64,000 nucleotides of DNA, taken from positions 22,241,740 to 22,305,739 of the forward strand of contig LS997565.1 of assembly GCA_000469685.2 (NCBI GenBank), given 5' to 3'. A program made the translations under genes and the position numbers. This DNA comes from Haemonchus contortus (taxonomy: Eukaryota; Nematoda; Chromadorea; Rhabditida; Trichostrongylidae). Under the pieces are notes generated by a model that saw nothing but the letters and a program-made list of their open reading frames with translations, had not been told where the DNA came from and did no database searches. Shown here piece after piece: positions 12,801 to 23,830 of the stretch (positions are counted from its first letter, which is position 1; every line of letters starts with the position of its first letter).

Positions 12801-15800
12801 CACCTGCAGTGTTTTGCTAGAAGTACTAGAAGGCTATTTTTGGACAGTCATTTTCTTTTTGCTTACCAGGCCGAACCCATTGGAATGGGAAAATGCCTAA
12901 TGAGTTGTTCTTTTCCTGATGTAATCGATGATGAGAGAGTTGGAACTCATTTTATCGAGCTCAGCCATGCAACTATGAAAAACGATAACAGGTGGCAGTG
13001 ACCTTTGGAACACGGTTTCTGGGAAGTGCGAACCTGACTAGTGCCCTTGTTGCTACTCTTGGGAAAATCCCATTAGCTGAATAAATTAGGGAGACGAAAT
13101 TGCCGTCGAAGATTGAAATTGCCCAGCTGAAGTGCTAGAAGAACACGTAGAGCAAGAAATCCCACAAACCCTTCGTCTAGGTTTTCATTTTCCTAACATT
13201 TACCCTTCACCAATTCATTCAAGCCATTCCTAACACAGCTTAAATAAGTATTCTTATATGAGACATCGAGAATATGTAGTGTCAAGTGGCCTGAGATTGG
13301 CTCTGGCCCTTGCACTTTTCGACAATTCAAAAAAAAGTATAAAAGTTAAAGTTTTGCCGTCGATCAATCCGTTCAGGGACGAGCCCTCTCATTTGACTTC
13401 CATTCAGATTCGTAAAGTCGTGTTGGATGCGTATGTAGCCTATAAAATGAATTGTGCTGTTAAGGTAATGAAAAAGTCGATGCTTTATCCTCCCAGACGT
13501 GTTTCGTACGGATTGAATGACCCCGGCGGGATGGAAGTATGAAGAGCCCGGGCTAGTATCGATCTGAAATTCGAACCCTGGACAATACGTGTGTGATAGC
13601 GCGTCTTGCCATCACACCAAGCCGTAAAAGAGGATGGAAAGGCCTCCGTCTTGATCAACTCCATATTGGAAAGGATTTTGCATTCCAGACATCTATCCAG
13701 TGTCAACGGGGTGTTTATATGCATATGTGACCTTTCGAAGTAGGGAACGGTGTTTTTCTTTTCCTAAACGATTCTGGTGCCAATCAGCCAACCCACGAGG
13801 ATGAAAGGCTCCGTTGTTCTAGGCGGAAAATGGTCCCGGATACGATTTCTGACCTCATGTGTGGTAGCGGATGATTTCTCAGTGCCCCTCTCTCTGGCCC
13901 CGTCTTTTCAACAACATTCAGAATGTACAAAGCAATTTTCTTAAGCCTGTCGTTTCCAGGAGATATATCGTTTCCATATTTTACATCTACTATAATATAT
14001 CTTATTTCGGAAGTTAGGAGTCCTATAATAAATCTTTTTTCTCATCTTGGAGCTCAAATTGCTTGCCTAGTGAGCTCACATGCAGAAACTCATTATTGCT
14101 GCCCTTTTGATTCCTTCAGAAATTGTCTGTTTAAAAAATGCATGGATTTAGCGTGTTCTATTCTCTCCCATAGCAATATTTTGCCCTATGTGGGAGTACT
14201 TCGGAGAATGTGTTTTCAGTTTCCAACTCAATAGTTTCCCCATTTCCTGAACTTTCTTATGCTCAGCATATGGATACAGTAGCCTGATCAGTTACCGTAG
14301 TAAAAGTCGGGAGCGATTCGATAGATAGCCTGCTGACATCCTTTCGATCATTCTTGAATGTTCTAGCTTACATTAGACCATCTGTGTTAATTCAAAAAGC
14401 ACAACTTCGATTTCTTGATTAACCCTGGAATTCTGCCTTATTTAAATAATTAGCAGGAACAAGTGTTTGGTCTCAATCATTCGGTTGCTCGAATTTTTCC
14501 TTTCAAGAAAACAGCGTTGTTGATCCCATAGTAATTTGGGTATTCTTTCCTGAGGAGAACGGTTCTGCCATCATGTGACATGTAGTTCGAAAAGGAGTTA
14601 AAGTCCAAGTAATGAGAAAGGTGTGAAATTCACACCAAAATATATGAAAAAGGCTTGTATTCGCCACGTTCTCTGAGAAATAGGGAAATGCAAGACGAGG
14701 AACGTTATGAATTTCAGAGAGATTTAGAGAGGGGGTGGCGTCGATGAGAGGGCGCTTTGCTAATGAATTCGAACGGCTATGGGAAGAATAAATCATAGCC
14801 TTGGTCCCATATTTTCTCGAAACTACGAGCATTTATAGTACTATAACTCTGAGATCGGTAACTTTATATCGAGCTCACCAAAGAGATGCTTAGGACCTGA
14901 TACCCCATCGATTGGACGATCGTGAACGGCGACAAATCGGCTACTATCAATGGGTTCCATTTGTACTGGCTGTGGCCGCTTTGATGTTCCATATTCCCTC
15001 ATCAGTCTGGCGAATGCTCTCCAGTCAAAGCGGTTCGTTCGTCAGAATTCATAGTTTTCTTCATGCATTTCTGGATTAGCATCTGACATTTTGCCCTTTC
15101 CTCCCCAAACGTTCGTTTTGTCCATTTCAGGGCTTAACGCCGGTTTGGTGCTCCAATTGGCGTGCCAAGAACAGAATGTCGATCCATTAGTTCGAAATAA
15201 GACCATCGAAATTCTAGCTAGGCATATAGGTACGCCAGTTCTAGTGTTTTCCATTTCCCCAAAAATTGAAAGAGTCCTTTCTGATTTTTGGCTCGTTTCA
15301 GATGACGCTCTGATGTATCAAAGGGAGCACGGAGCGCGAAAGAAGAATGTCTACGTTTTTGCTGTCATCCGAGTAGGTGAGGGAGTTTGTAAAATGTCAG
15401 GAGGATGAAAAGATGTAGGAAAACACTTCGAATACAGTTTTCTGCTTTGAGTACGTGAAAATAGGGCACGGCACCCACAAGATCAATGAATTTCCCCCAT
15501 TCGGAGCTCTATTATTGAATTACTGAAGGGCGAGCCGAAGCCCTCTACTAGTTTCATTACTTTCGAATCACATTCATGAAAGCGCAATCCCCTAGTCGGA
15601 AGAACACTCTTGGACGAGTCCTCTGATACCCTTCAAAAGTCACTGTTTATGATTTATGCTAGCTTGGATGTCGTTGAAATTTTGGAGTGGAGTCGTTTGC
15701 ATGGCGTATACCAAAGCGGTGCCTGAGATATTTGATCATCTTTCTTAATGCTCCCAGGACACGGACGTACACTCATGGGGTCTGAAAGTGTTTTTTCGGT

Positions 15801-18800
15801 GTTGAGCTCGGTTTCCCATAGCCAGTGATATCCAACTTAATGAATTTTGTATTACCCTGCAATTACCTCCCTCCCCCCCCCCCCCCACCCCATCCGTGCA
15901 AGAAAGTTCTGAAAGTGCACTAGTGGCATTGAGATGGGAGCTATCTAAATATACTACTAAATAATGGTTCTTCTTTCAGGAAAGTTCTACGGTGCCTACG
16001 TATCGACGGTCTACGTCTTCATCAAATCACTCCATCTATGCAATGTGGTTTTACAGTTTCTGCTGCTAAACTCGTTCCTCGAGACAGCCGAATACCCGCT
16101 GTTCGGGGCCCATGTTCTCTACGATCTGTTGCTGGTGAGTGACTCGTTGCGCTCGCCTTGTCACCTTCCCGATTACGCACGGTTGAAGAAAACTACGGCA
16201 AAACGCTGGAAGCACTCAGGTGGAAATGGTCGATCGCGTTGTCGCGTGTATAAGCCTACGAATATCACACTATGAATATCTCACGGGGAAATCACGCACT
16301 GTGCAACGACATGCTCCCGTTGGCATTTCATTGGCTATGCATTGCCAAAACATCCGGGAACATTTTTGGAAGAGTGCTGACTTCACTACAGCGGCGTTGT
16401 TATCCTCATTTTCCTAAAAAGAAAAGCAGAGAGCCTTATTCATGTGTGGAATTAGCGGCTGTTTCTGGAAATGCGGTTAGAGTACATTTCATTCCAAAAA
16501 TAACCGGTATGAAGGACTCTAATTGAGTACCGTTTGAATGCTTTATTTCCTGTAGGATGACCTGAACCTACTGTTAGTCACTTTCTTGATATCAGGATGC
16601 CCTTCATATTCGGTGAATGTGTGTATGTGTATGTCTGGATGTGCGTATGTAGGTATGTATGTTTGAATGCGTGTAAGAGAGTATGTATGTGAGTGTTTCG
16701 ATGTGTGTATGTGTGTGTGTGTGCGTGTGTGTTTGTGTATGTGTGTCTGTATGTATGTGTGTGCTAGTGATATGCGTGCCTATGTGTGTTCCGGACAAAT
16801 CCTGCAATTCATTTCTCCTGTTCCCCTAGACCTACAGTATTGGAAAATTTGCAAGAATGCAGGCTATAGCGTGGAGGCCCCGGTGGTTGGAAATAGTAAG
16901 TGATCACAGTGAGAACAACTGATAGGGGCTGTTAGTCAGAGCCAATGCCACCATTGCGCATTTCGCATCAGCATAGCCTTTTCCCTATGTAATGGGGGGG
17001 GGGGGGGGGGGCGAATGTGGGACGCGAGACGGGGTCGTTGATGTTTGATCAAAGCTGAAAGGAGAGATTTGAGTTGCGGCTTCTCCTCGGGCTTGCAATG
17101 AGAAGATTCCATACACTGTCCGGTGCCATTGCCAATTTGGGCTTGATCTTTCTCTCTATTTCTTTCTTTCTCTTCCCCTCTCTTTCCCTACCTCCTTCTC
17201 TATCTCTCTGCGGTTCCGCTGAGATCGGCAACTTCTTAGCTTTCGTTGGCGGAACTACTCCTTTCGGAGGGTTGCAAGACTGCAGCTGCAGCCGGCTTTC
17301 TTACGTTTTGCTGCTTGCAATTATCTTAAATATGAACGACTCACATCAAATCAATTTTGAACATGCGATAAGATTCAGGTGTATAGCCTATCTGAAAGCT
17401 TTCATAGGCAGAAGGAACCTTTTCTTTTGGGTATTTGCTTTAAATATAGCTCATTCTGGCCATTCACATTCAAACATCATGCTCATATACGATCCTTTTC
17501 TTGATGACATAGCATATAAGATCGACGACTTTCCAAACAAAATATTTATCTTTTCAAAAAAGTTTCCTGTAGGGAAAAAGAATTCCTAAAGGATTCGGAA
17601 CATGCTAGTTGTCAATTCTATGGTTGCGCAGTGAATAAGCTGTTCTAGGTGGATGCATGTTTGAGCCTGACTTATTTCAAATGTTAATGGCGGAGGTAGT
17701 GTAGTGGTAGGTAGCGGTCCTTATAACATGCATGGTCCGGGCGATCCGGATCGATATCAACCCAGGCCAACCACGCCTTTCGCCCCGTCGGGCTAGGTTG
17801 ACCTAGTTGCTAATGGACTAGTCTTAGAGGATAAAGCTGTGACTTGTTCATTAAATGGCCACCGCAACCTGGCATGAGCTTCATATGCATTCAAAATAGC
17901 ACTACGAATCTGAATGAAATGCGTGGCGCATCCCAGACTGTCTGTAACGTCCTTGACTAATTTTGAAAGGCGTCATTTCGATCGACTACCATTAGTACGG
18001 TGGAGACCTACATGTTGTGAACGAAACAGGGAAATTCCCTTCATTTCCAGGGTTTTTTTTGTGAATCACTGTCAAAGATCAGCAACTATTCCTTTTCAGG
18101 GAAGAGAATGGCGTGATTCAGGGAAATTTCCACGTGTCACTCTATGCGACTTCGAAATAAGAGTGAGTCTACTAAGCTGGTTTTTGATTTGTTGAAAAAC
18201 TACCCTTTTCTACGGTAGGAAGGCTTCAGGTGTTGGGTAACGTTCACCGGCATACAGTTCAATGTGTTCTCGTGGTTAATATGCTCACTGAGAAAATCTT
18301 CATATTCCTGTGGATTTGGCTATCTGTGAGTTGCTTTTAGCATTCCCGTGCTTTCCATGTCTAATTTTGAAATTGTCTAGGAAGGCGGTTCGTATCGAAA
18401 ATGTTTGACATCTCTTTTTATTACCCAGTGGCACAGTTCACGGTATCGTCGCTCAGGTTACCTCCCAAAATGAATCTGTGGCCCTCAACGATAGCACGTG
18501 GCACATTGTGGATGGAAAAATGACCTCAGCAAAGCGCTTATTTCTCCAAAGCAGCTTGGCCGTCGTACATTCCCGAAAGTGGCCGTGTGATGACGGTCTT
18601 TTAAGGCTGCACTGTTCAAAAGGGACGATTAAGGTTCCGACGAGTAATACGTCTATGTGGGAGACATCCAGACCGTTCCACTCTCATAATCCCGCACATC
18701 CCCCTGACTTACTACTCTTTTGAACCCTTACATTTCTCAAAATCCGTCTATTTTCTCGCTTTTTTCTACGATTTTGCGCTATCCTACTTTCTAACTCTAG

Positions 18801-19285
18801 TTGTTCCACTTTAGTTAGTTATCCATGCGATACTGTGAACTGAGCCTTCGATGCCTTAGTGTAACTAACCTTCATCCCATCTTCTCAGCTTGGCAACGGT
18901 AACCACTTCAGGTGCTCGGATTGATCACCGTGATGAACTTGCTCTTTTGGTTATGTGCCCTTTCATCTGCCCACTGCCGACAGAATTTCGTTGCTAAACA
19001 CCTCGACATGGAGTCTGATCAGATTGGACGATTCACTGACCGATTTCTTCGACCTGATGGAGTGTTTCTTCTCCAGATGATCGCTAGTCATGCTGGCAAT
19101 CTCACTTGCGCGAAGGTGCTCCTTTCAAGTGCATTCAATTTTCAATTTTCTCCCTAAAACTGATGAATATTCAGGTTACGGAGGCGCTTTGGCTGATGTT
19201 CCTTCGAAGGAGTGGGAAGCCTGTTCTAGACGAGAAAGTCGAGAGTTCTGAACGAGGAGAATGGGAGAGTGTGAGTTGCTGCTAA
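9817..19285 (+). CDS. innexin, invertebrate gap-junction channel subunit, 11 exons
   Basis: Innexins form hexameric hemichannels joining adjacent cells. The phase-consistent exons are 9817-9857, 10593-10684, 12670-12776, 14894-15032, 15131-15229, 15302-15376, 15980-16134, 18100-18162, 18230-18325, 18912-19115 and 19175-19285, giving 393 residues, a normal innexin length. Visible hallmarks are an N-terminus [28 protein letters not shown] before TM1, [24 protein letters not shown] (loop-1 cysteines), the signature YYQWVPF at the start of TM2, [15 protein letters not shown] in TM3, [12 protein letters not shown] and HTVQCVL (loop-2 cysteines), FLWIWL in TM4 and [14 protein letters not shown] in the cytoplasmic tail. 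All four extracellular cysteines seen are kept. NMLTEK stands where many family members have NMFNEK. The last exon could be spliced at 19270, giving a different tail. No exact C. elegans orthologue is claimed. Confidence 0.95.
12322..12378. repeat. imperfect hairpin
   Basis: AAAGGTTGGGT..CGCATTTGC is followed almost immediately by GCAAATGCG..ACCCAACCTTT. This forms arms of about 28 bp with a mismatched middle and almost no loop. It lies in innexin intron 2. Probably a fold-back or MITE remnant. Confidence 0.7.
13390..13630 (-). repeat. SINE-like tRNA-related repeat, copy 4
   Basis: The minus strand shows a head CGGCTTGGTGTGATGGCAAG, then a box-B-like CAGGGTTCGAATTTCAGATC and a body ending near TCTGAATGGAAGTC. 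It has the same layout as the 6640-6915 copy. It lies in innexin intron 3. Confidence 0.6.
16615..16790. repeat. TG/TATG-rich simple repeat
   Basis: An irregular TGTGTGTATG array in innexin intron 7. The antisense frame reading runs of THTH is an artefact of this repeat. Confidence 0.9.
16994..17011. repeat. poly-G run
   Basis: About 18 consecutive G in innexin intron 7. Similar homopolymer runs occur at 32737-32759 (G) and near 15876, 9321 and 61100 (C). The lengths may be inexact for sequencing reasons. Confidence 0.85.
17695..17960 (+). repeat. SINE-like tRNA-related repeat, copy 5
   Basis: It begins GCGGAGGTAGTGTAGTGG (box A-like), with GATCCGGATCGATATCAACC and a tail CTACGAATCTGAATGAAATG. 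It is the same family as 6640-6915 in the opposite orientation. It lies in innexin intron 7. Confidence 0.6.
18400..18840 (+). repeat. intronic interspersed repeat, copy 2 of 3
   Basis: It shares AATGAATCTGTGGCC..GATAGCAC..GGATGGAAAAATG and the following blocks with 43190-43570. Its second half resembles 640-905. It lies in innexin intron 9. Boundaries are approximate. Confidence 0.5.
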
Positions 19286-21690
19286 GAACGTTGAGCGTTT
19301 TTCTTGCGTCCTTGCCTCAATTAGCCCTTTGCCTTGTTTTCCGAGTAATAGCCCCAAAGCAGAAGTTCGAAAGAGGTTAGGAAGGTAAACAGCGAAATGC
19401 GAATGTCAAAAAGTTTTTTCTTACCCCTTCTCCCTCTCTTTCAAACGTCACAAAGGTCACAAAAGTACAGTTTCCCAAGTCTCTATTGGTTGCACCGATT
19501 TGTGCTCAGTTTTTGAAGTGAAGCTATGCCGAAATGCATGAGACCTCCTTATATGCATATGCTCCAGCACACGTTTAGCAGGCAGTTGCTCTTAGGGCTG
19601 TGCAGATTCAGTGGGGAAGTGATTAAGCCGAGGAAAATTCATGACTGAGGAATGCCATGTTGAAGCTATTTGGGGTGGCCTTGCAAGTGAGATTGTTCCC
19701 TAATTACCGCCATGCATTCCTTTTCAAGGCGCTTGTTTCTAGATTGAATGGGTATTCGGAGCAAAAAGTATGATGCGGGTAATTATGAGCAGATTTAGGG
19801 CGATAAATGGGTGAGGGTGGATGTAGTTCAGCGTTAAGAAGCTCCTTCTGTGCACGGATTCTCTAACCATTGATGTAGGAGGCTGAGCGTTTGGATTGGG
19901 AACAAGCCGTTATGTGGAAATGGGAGTAGTAAATTTCAGGTTATAGGATCTACGAAGGGAAAGCTTGATCAAGTACGCAGCCTGTCTGACATCCTTGCTT
20001 TGTTATTCTTTTTGTCAACTTCTCTTCCAAGAACGCTATAGCTAGTTTGGAAAACTCGTATAATCATTACAATCCCAGAATGACGAATCCGGTCGAAAGG
20101 AGTCGATTCCTCGACGAGAGTCATGGCATGAACCGCCACTGCCGCCTCCAATGCCACAGCTGCCAATTCGCTCACATTACGTCTGATTGGCATCGAAAAG
20201 TTTTGCCTCTGTCAGAGTCGCGTACAAAAAGGAAACGGGAACACTAATCATCGATGAGAATTCTAATCATAAATCAGCCTTCAGCTCGACCTTCACAAAC
20301 CGAGCTACCTCTTCAGTTGCTCATTCACTCTCAGTTCTTCTGAGCTGTGTAATTCGTACGGGTGTTAAGATCTCTGTACATTTCAAACTGCACACATACA
20401 TACTCAATTTCAGTTGTCTTTCGTACATATTACGAATCCACATGTCTCTGATTCGTTGTTAAGCCTTTGAGGTATTGTTCTAGGTTTTCCCATGATTTCT
20501 ATGGATTACATCTCTGAATAGACTTTCTAATGTGAATAAGCCCCTTCGTGGAGTGTTTATAATGGGCATAAGTAACGTCATCGCGACGAAGAATAAACAC
20601 AACGACGTATGAGCAGGCGTGTATCTTGTTAGTCAATCGACAGCCGCTTTTTTCCCGTTGACCGACAGCGGGAAAAATCGACAACGGAATTCTTCAAAAC
20701 CAATGAGATACAAGAAGATTCAATGAAAAACTGTGTTCGTATGCGGAAAAGAGATCGAAGAAAAACCAAGAAAAAGAATAGCCTCAGATCAATCAAGTGG
20801 CTAACTATGGAACTAATAGATGGTTATTCCATACATACATCGTAGCTTTTTCCACAAACTGTACTTTCTTTTGGTGAGACATCTTGTTTTACGTAATGTT
20901 CGGTTATAAACAGTGCGTAAGAAGAGACACTCTTTTTTTGACACCCCACTATTTTTGTTTATTTGACTTACTACTTTCAAGCCATAACACTTCTACTATA
21001 CAAATACTCGGATGTGAAAACCCTGGAATAATTGTTCTTTCGAAAACTTCGAGAAGCTTTTACTTTTCTCATTTTAGAAGAAATTTCCTCTGTAACAAAA
21101 GTATGTGGGGCACTATACAACACAAAGGAACACGATCAAGATCAATAATCGGTGGGTCCTCCAAGTTCCTGATCAGCTCGAACATTCTGTTCGGCATGCT
21201 GTGAACCAAGTTGGCGATAGTTGTCTCGTCGATTGACTGTCAAACAGCCAAGCTCGTGCTTAAGTTCCTTCACGCTGTTGAAGTGACGATTTACAGTCAG
21301 GTAAATGGAACTTAAAATTACTCCGTTGAATAAAATTGGTTTCTGTCATGCTTATCCTTCGGTAGAATAGTGTGTATGTAGATTCCTTTGTTGGAATTCA
21401 TCGAGCGCAACATTGGGAGTGATTATTATTATTATTGTTATTCCAGTAACCAATTCGAAGCAGAGAAAAAAATACAGCTCGCATTGAACATTGACTTGTC
21501 ATTAAAGCAAAAGGATTGCTTCTAAGACGTAGTTTTGCTCTTAACCTTTGGAATCAGGCTTTCCAAACCTCACTCTCTCGTGTCGTGTATGACCATAGGA
21601 GAATAATCGTAGAGAAGTGGATATATAATGTATTCGGACTATGTAACGCAGAAGATTAGGGAACATTCGAGATTCCATTCAAATCCTAAA
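19286..21690. other. no supported gene
   Basis: This is the 3' flank of the innexin. A minus-strand open stretch at 19969-20193 has alanine-rich composition (ELAAVALEAAVAVHAM) and could be a stray or decayed exon, but no family is recognised. A short ATT run is at 21424-21440. Confidence 0.4.
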
Positions 21691-23680
21691 ACCGATGTTC
21701 TCGCTGCGTGATATTGACCGGAGCTCCAAACGGAACTTAATCTTGAAACGCAGAGCAGACTTCCATAGTATGCTCTAAAAAACTGCAATTACCAACCACG
21801 AAGGTGACATGAGGGATTTCTCGATCGGAGGGTTTTGTCAAAGCGAGAACATAGAGTAGACTTATATAGCTAGCCCTACAAAACTGAAATTAGCTACCGT
21901 GAATGAACGTGACATGACGGATTCTCCAAGTCGACGGTACTGTTGCAGCAAAAGTGCTTTGAACTGAAAACCTTGAGCAGACTCTGATAGTAAGTTTCAC
22001 GAAGCAGTGATTTACTAACTGTAAATGTGGTATGGCGTATTTTTTGAATAAGTTAAACAAACACTGGTGGCAGAAGAAACCTTGAACTGATACATTGAGA
22101 AGACGTATGTCAGTCCAACAAAACTGAAATAACCCATCACGAAAGTGGTCTGGAGTACTTTTAGAGGTGACGGAAATAACAGTGGCGGCGGAAGGGAATC
22201 TGAACTGAGAAGTCAGAGTAAACTTTCAATGCACGCCCTGCAAATTGTAAACTCATCCACCGTAGAGTTGGTATGGTGATTTCCTGAATTGGCGGAGCTA
22301 ACGGTGGCGGTAGAAGAGACTTGGGCTGGAAACTCAGAGTGGACTCGTATAGTAAGCACCACAAAGCGTAAGTTACTAACCATGAAAACGGTATAGAGGA
22401 TTTTCGATCGTAGGGCTTGTAGCGGCCAAAAGTACTTTGAACTGAAAGTTTTGAGCAGGTTCTGATAATATGCTTCACAAAGAAGTAATGTGATGTGGTA
22501 CGGAACATTTTGTGAGTAGGCGGAACAAAGAGTGGCAGCAGAAGGAACTTCGGACTGAAAACATAGCGTAGACTTGTTTAGTATGGCCTACAAAGCTGAC
22601 GTTACTAACTATGAAGATGGCATGAAGGATTTTTCGATCGATGGATTTCGTGGCTGCAAAAAGTACTTGATGATGAAAACTTTAAGTAGGCTCTGATGGT
22701 AATCTTTAAAATAGGGACTGTAGCGCTGGAACATACCTTAAAATGAAAACCTAGACTAGACTCGTTCAAAAAGCCCCCAAAGCTGAAGTTACTAATCATG
22801 AAAATGGTATGGAAGAATTTTTTCGATTGTCGAAACCGTACCGGCGAAAATGTAGTACTTCGTTCTGGAAGCTTTGAGCAGGGGCTGATGGTAAGATCCA
22901 CAATGCAGTGAACATAAAATAAGGGTGGTAAGAAATAGTTCCTGAGTGGGCGAAGCCGACAGTAGCGGCTGAAAGTACCTTGAACTGAAAACATAGAGTA
23001 GACTCGTTTTGTGAGCCCGCAAAACTGAAGATTCTCACCATGAACGTGGTCTGAAGGCTTTCTCGATCCGTGAGACTGTAACAACAAAAGGTGTTTGGAC
23101 GTGAAAATTTTGAGTAGCCTCTGATAGTAAGTTCACAAAGCAGTGAAGCTACTCACCCTAGAGGTGATATAGAATATTTTTTGAGTTGGCGGAACTAATA
23201 TTGGCGGCAGAAGGGACTGAACTAAAACTTTCGAGTAGACTTATATAGTAAGCCTCACTAAATTGTGAACTTACTCACCATTAAGGTGGTATGGAGGTTT
23301 TTTGAACGGTAGCGGCAGAAGGAACTTGGACTAGAACTCAGAGTAACTATGAATATGGCTTGAAAATTTTTACGTCTGGCGAAACTGTAACGGCAAAAAG
23401 TACCTAGTTCTGAAACTTCTAGTAGTAGTTCACAAAGTAATGAAAACACACACCACAAGATGGTATCTAATAATAATAAGATAATAAGATAATAATAATA
23501 AATAATAAGATCATTTGCGGTCGCAATCTGACTCACTGCTATGAATCAGAAGTGACGGAATTGAATGAATTAAAAGTAGAAATTCTGGATTGAAAGCTTC
23601 AAGCAGTGCCGAGTAGTTGAAAATCGTAACGATGAAGTTGCTTACCATGAAAGTTGAGAGCTTTGGAAAGGAGACTCGAC
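21690..23680. repeat. diverged ~115-bp satellite array
   Basis: Recurrent blocks such as GGCGGCAGAAGGGACTTGAAC, GCAAAAAGTACTTGAACTG, GAGCAGGCTCTGATAGTAAG and GAGTAGACTCGTATAGTAAG recur every 100-130 bp. Anchor positions include about 22066, 22184, 22303, 22431, 22533, 22650, 22850, 22965, 23075, 23205, 23310 and 23390. Two monomer types can be told apart (TAGACTCGT type and CAGGCTCTGATA type) and mostly alternate, giving a higher-order period of about 200-230 bp. Copies are only moderately similar, so the array is old. Minus-strand open frames across it are translations of the repeat. Its right end meets the Helitron remnant. Confidence 0.85.
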
Positions 23681-23830
23681 TTCAGTTAGAGGAAATCTGC
23701 TAGCTTGAAAAGAGAAGGCATAAATGCATACGAACCTGAATATAATGCTTTTGTTGTCATTGCATCATTGTCGCCTGATGTAATAAAACGAAACTTTGCA
23801 GATAATGATGGTCAGGTAGAATGCAATAAT

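Noticed and set aside
12870..12999. Open stretch after TTTTGCTTACCAG considered as innexin exon 4
   Set aside because: It contains DVIDDERVG but lacks the YYQW signature, and the exon at 14894-15032 joins exon 3 in phase with the correct motif.
16604..16807. His/Thr-rich open frame
   Set aside because: Translation of a TG simple repeat.
22605..23536. Minus-strand frames up to 160 codons
   Set aside because: They are translations of the satellite array; similar frames recur with the repeat period.
21690..23680. CRISPR-like regular repeats
   Set aside because: Eukaryotic context, diverged 115-bp units without unique spacers; a satellite.
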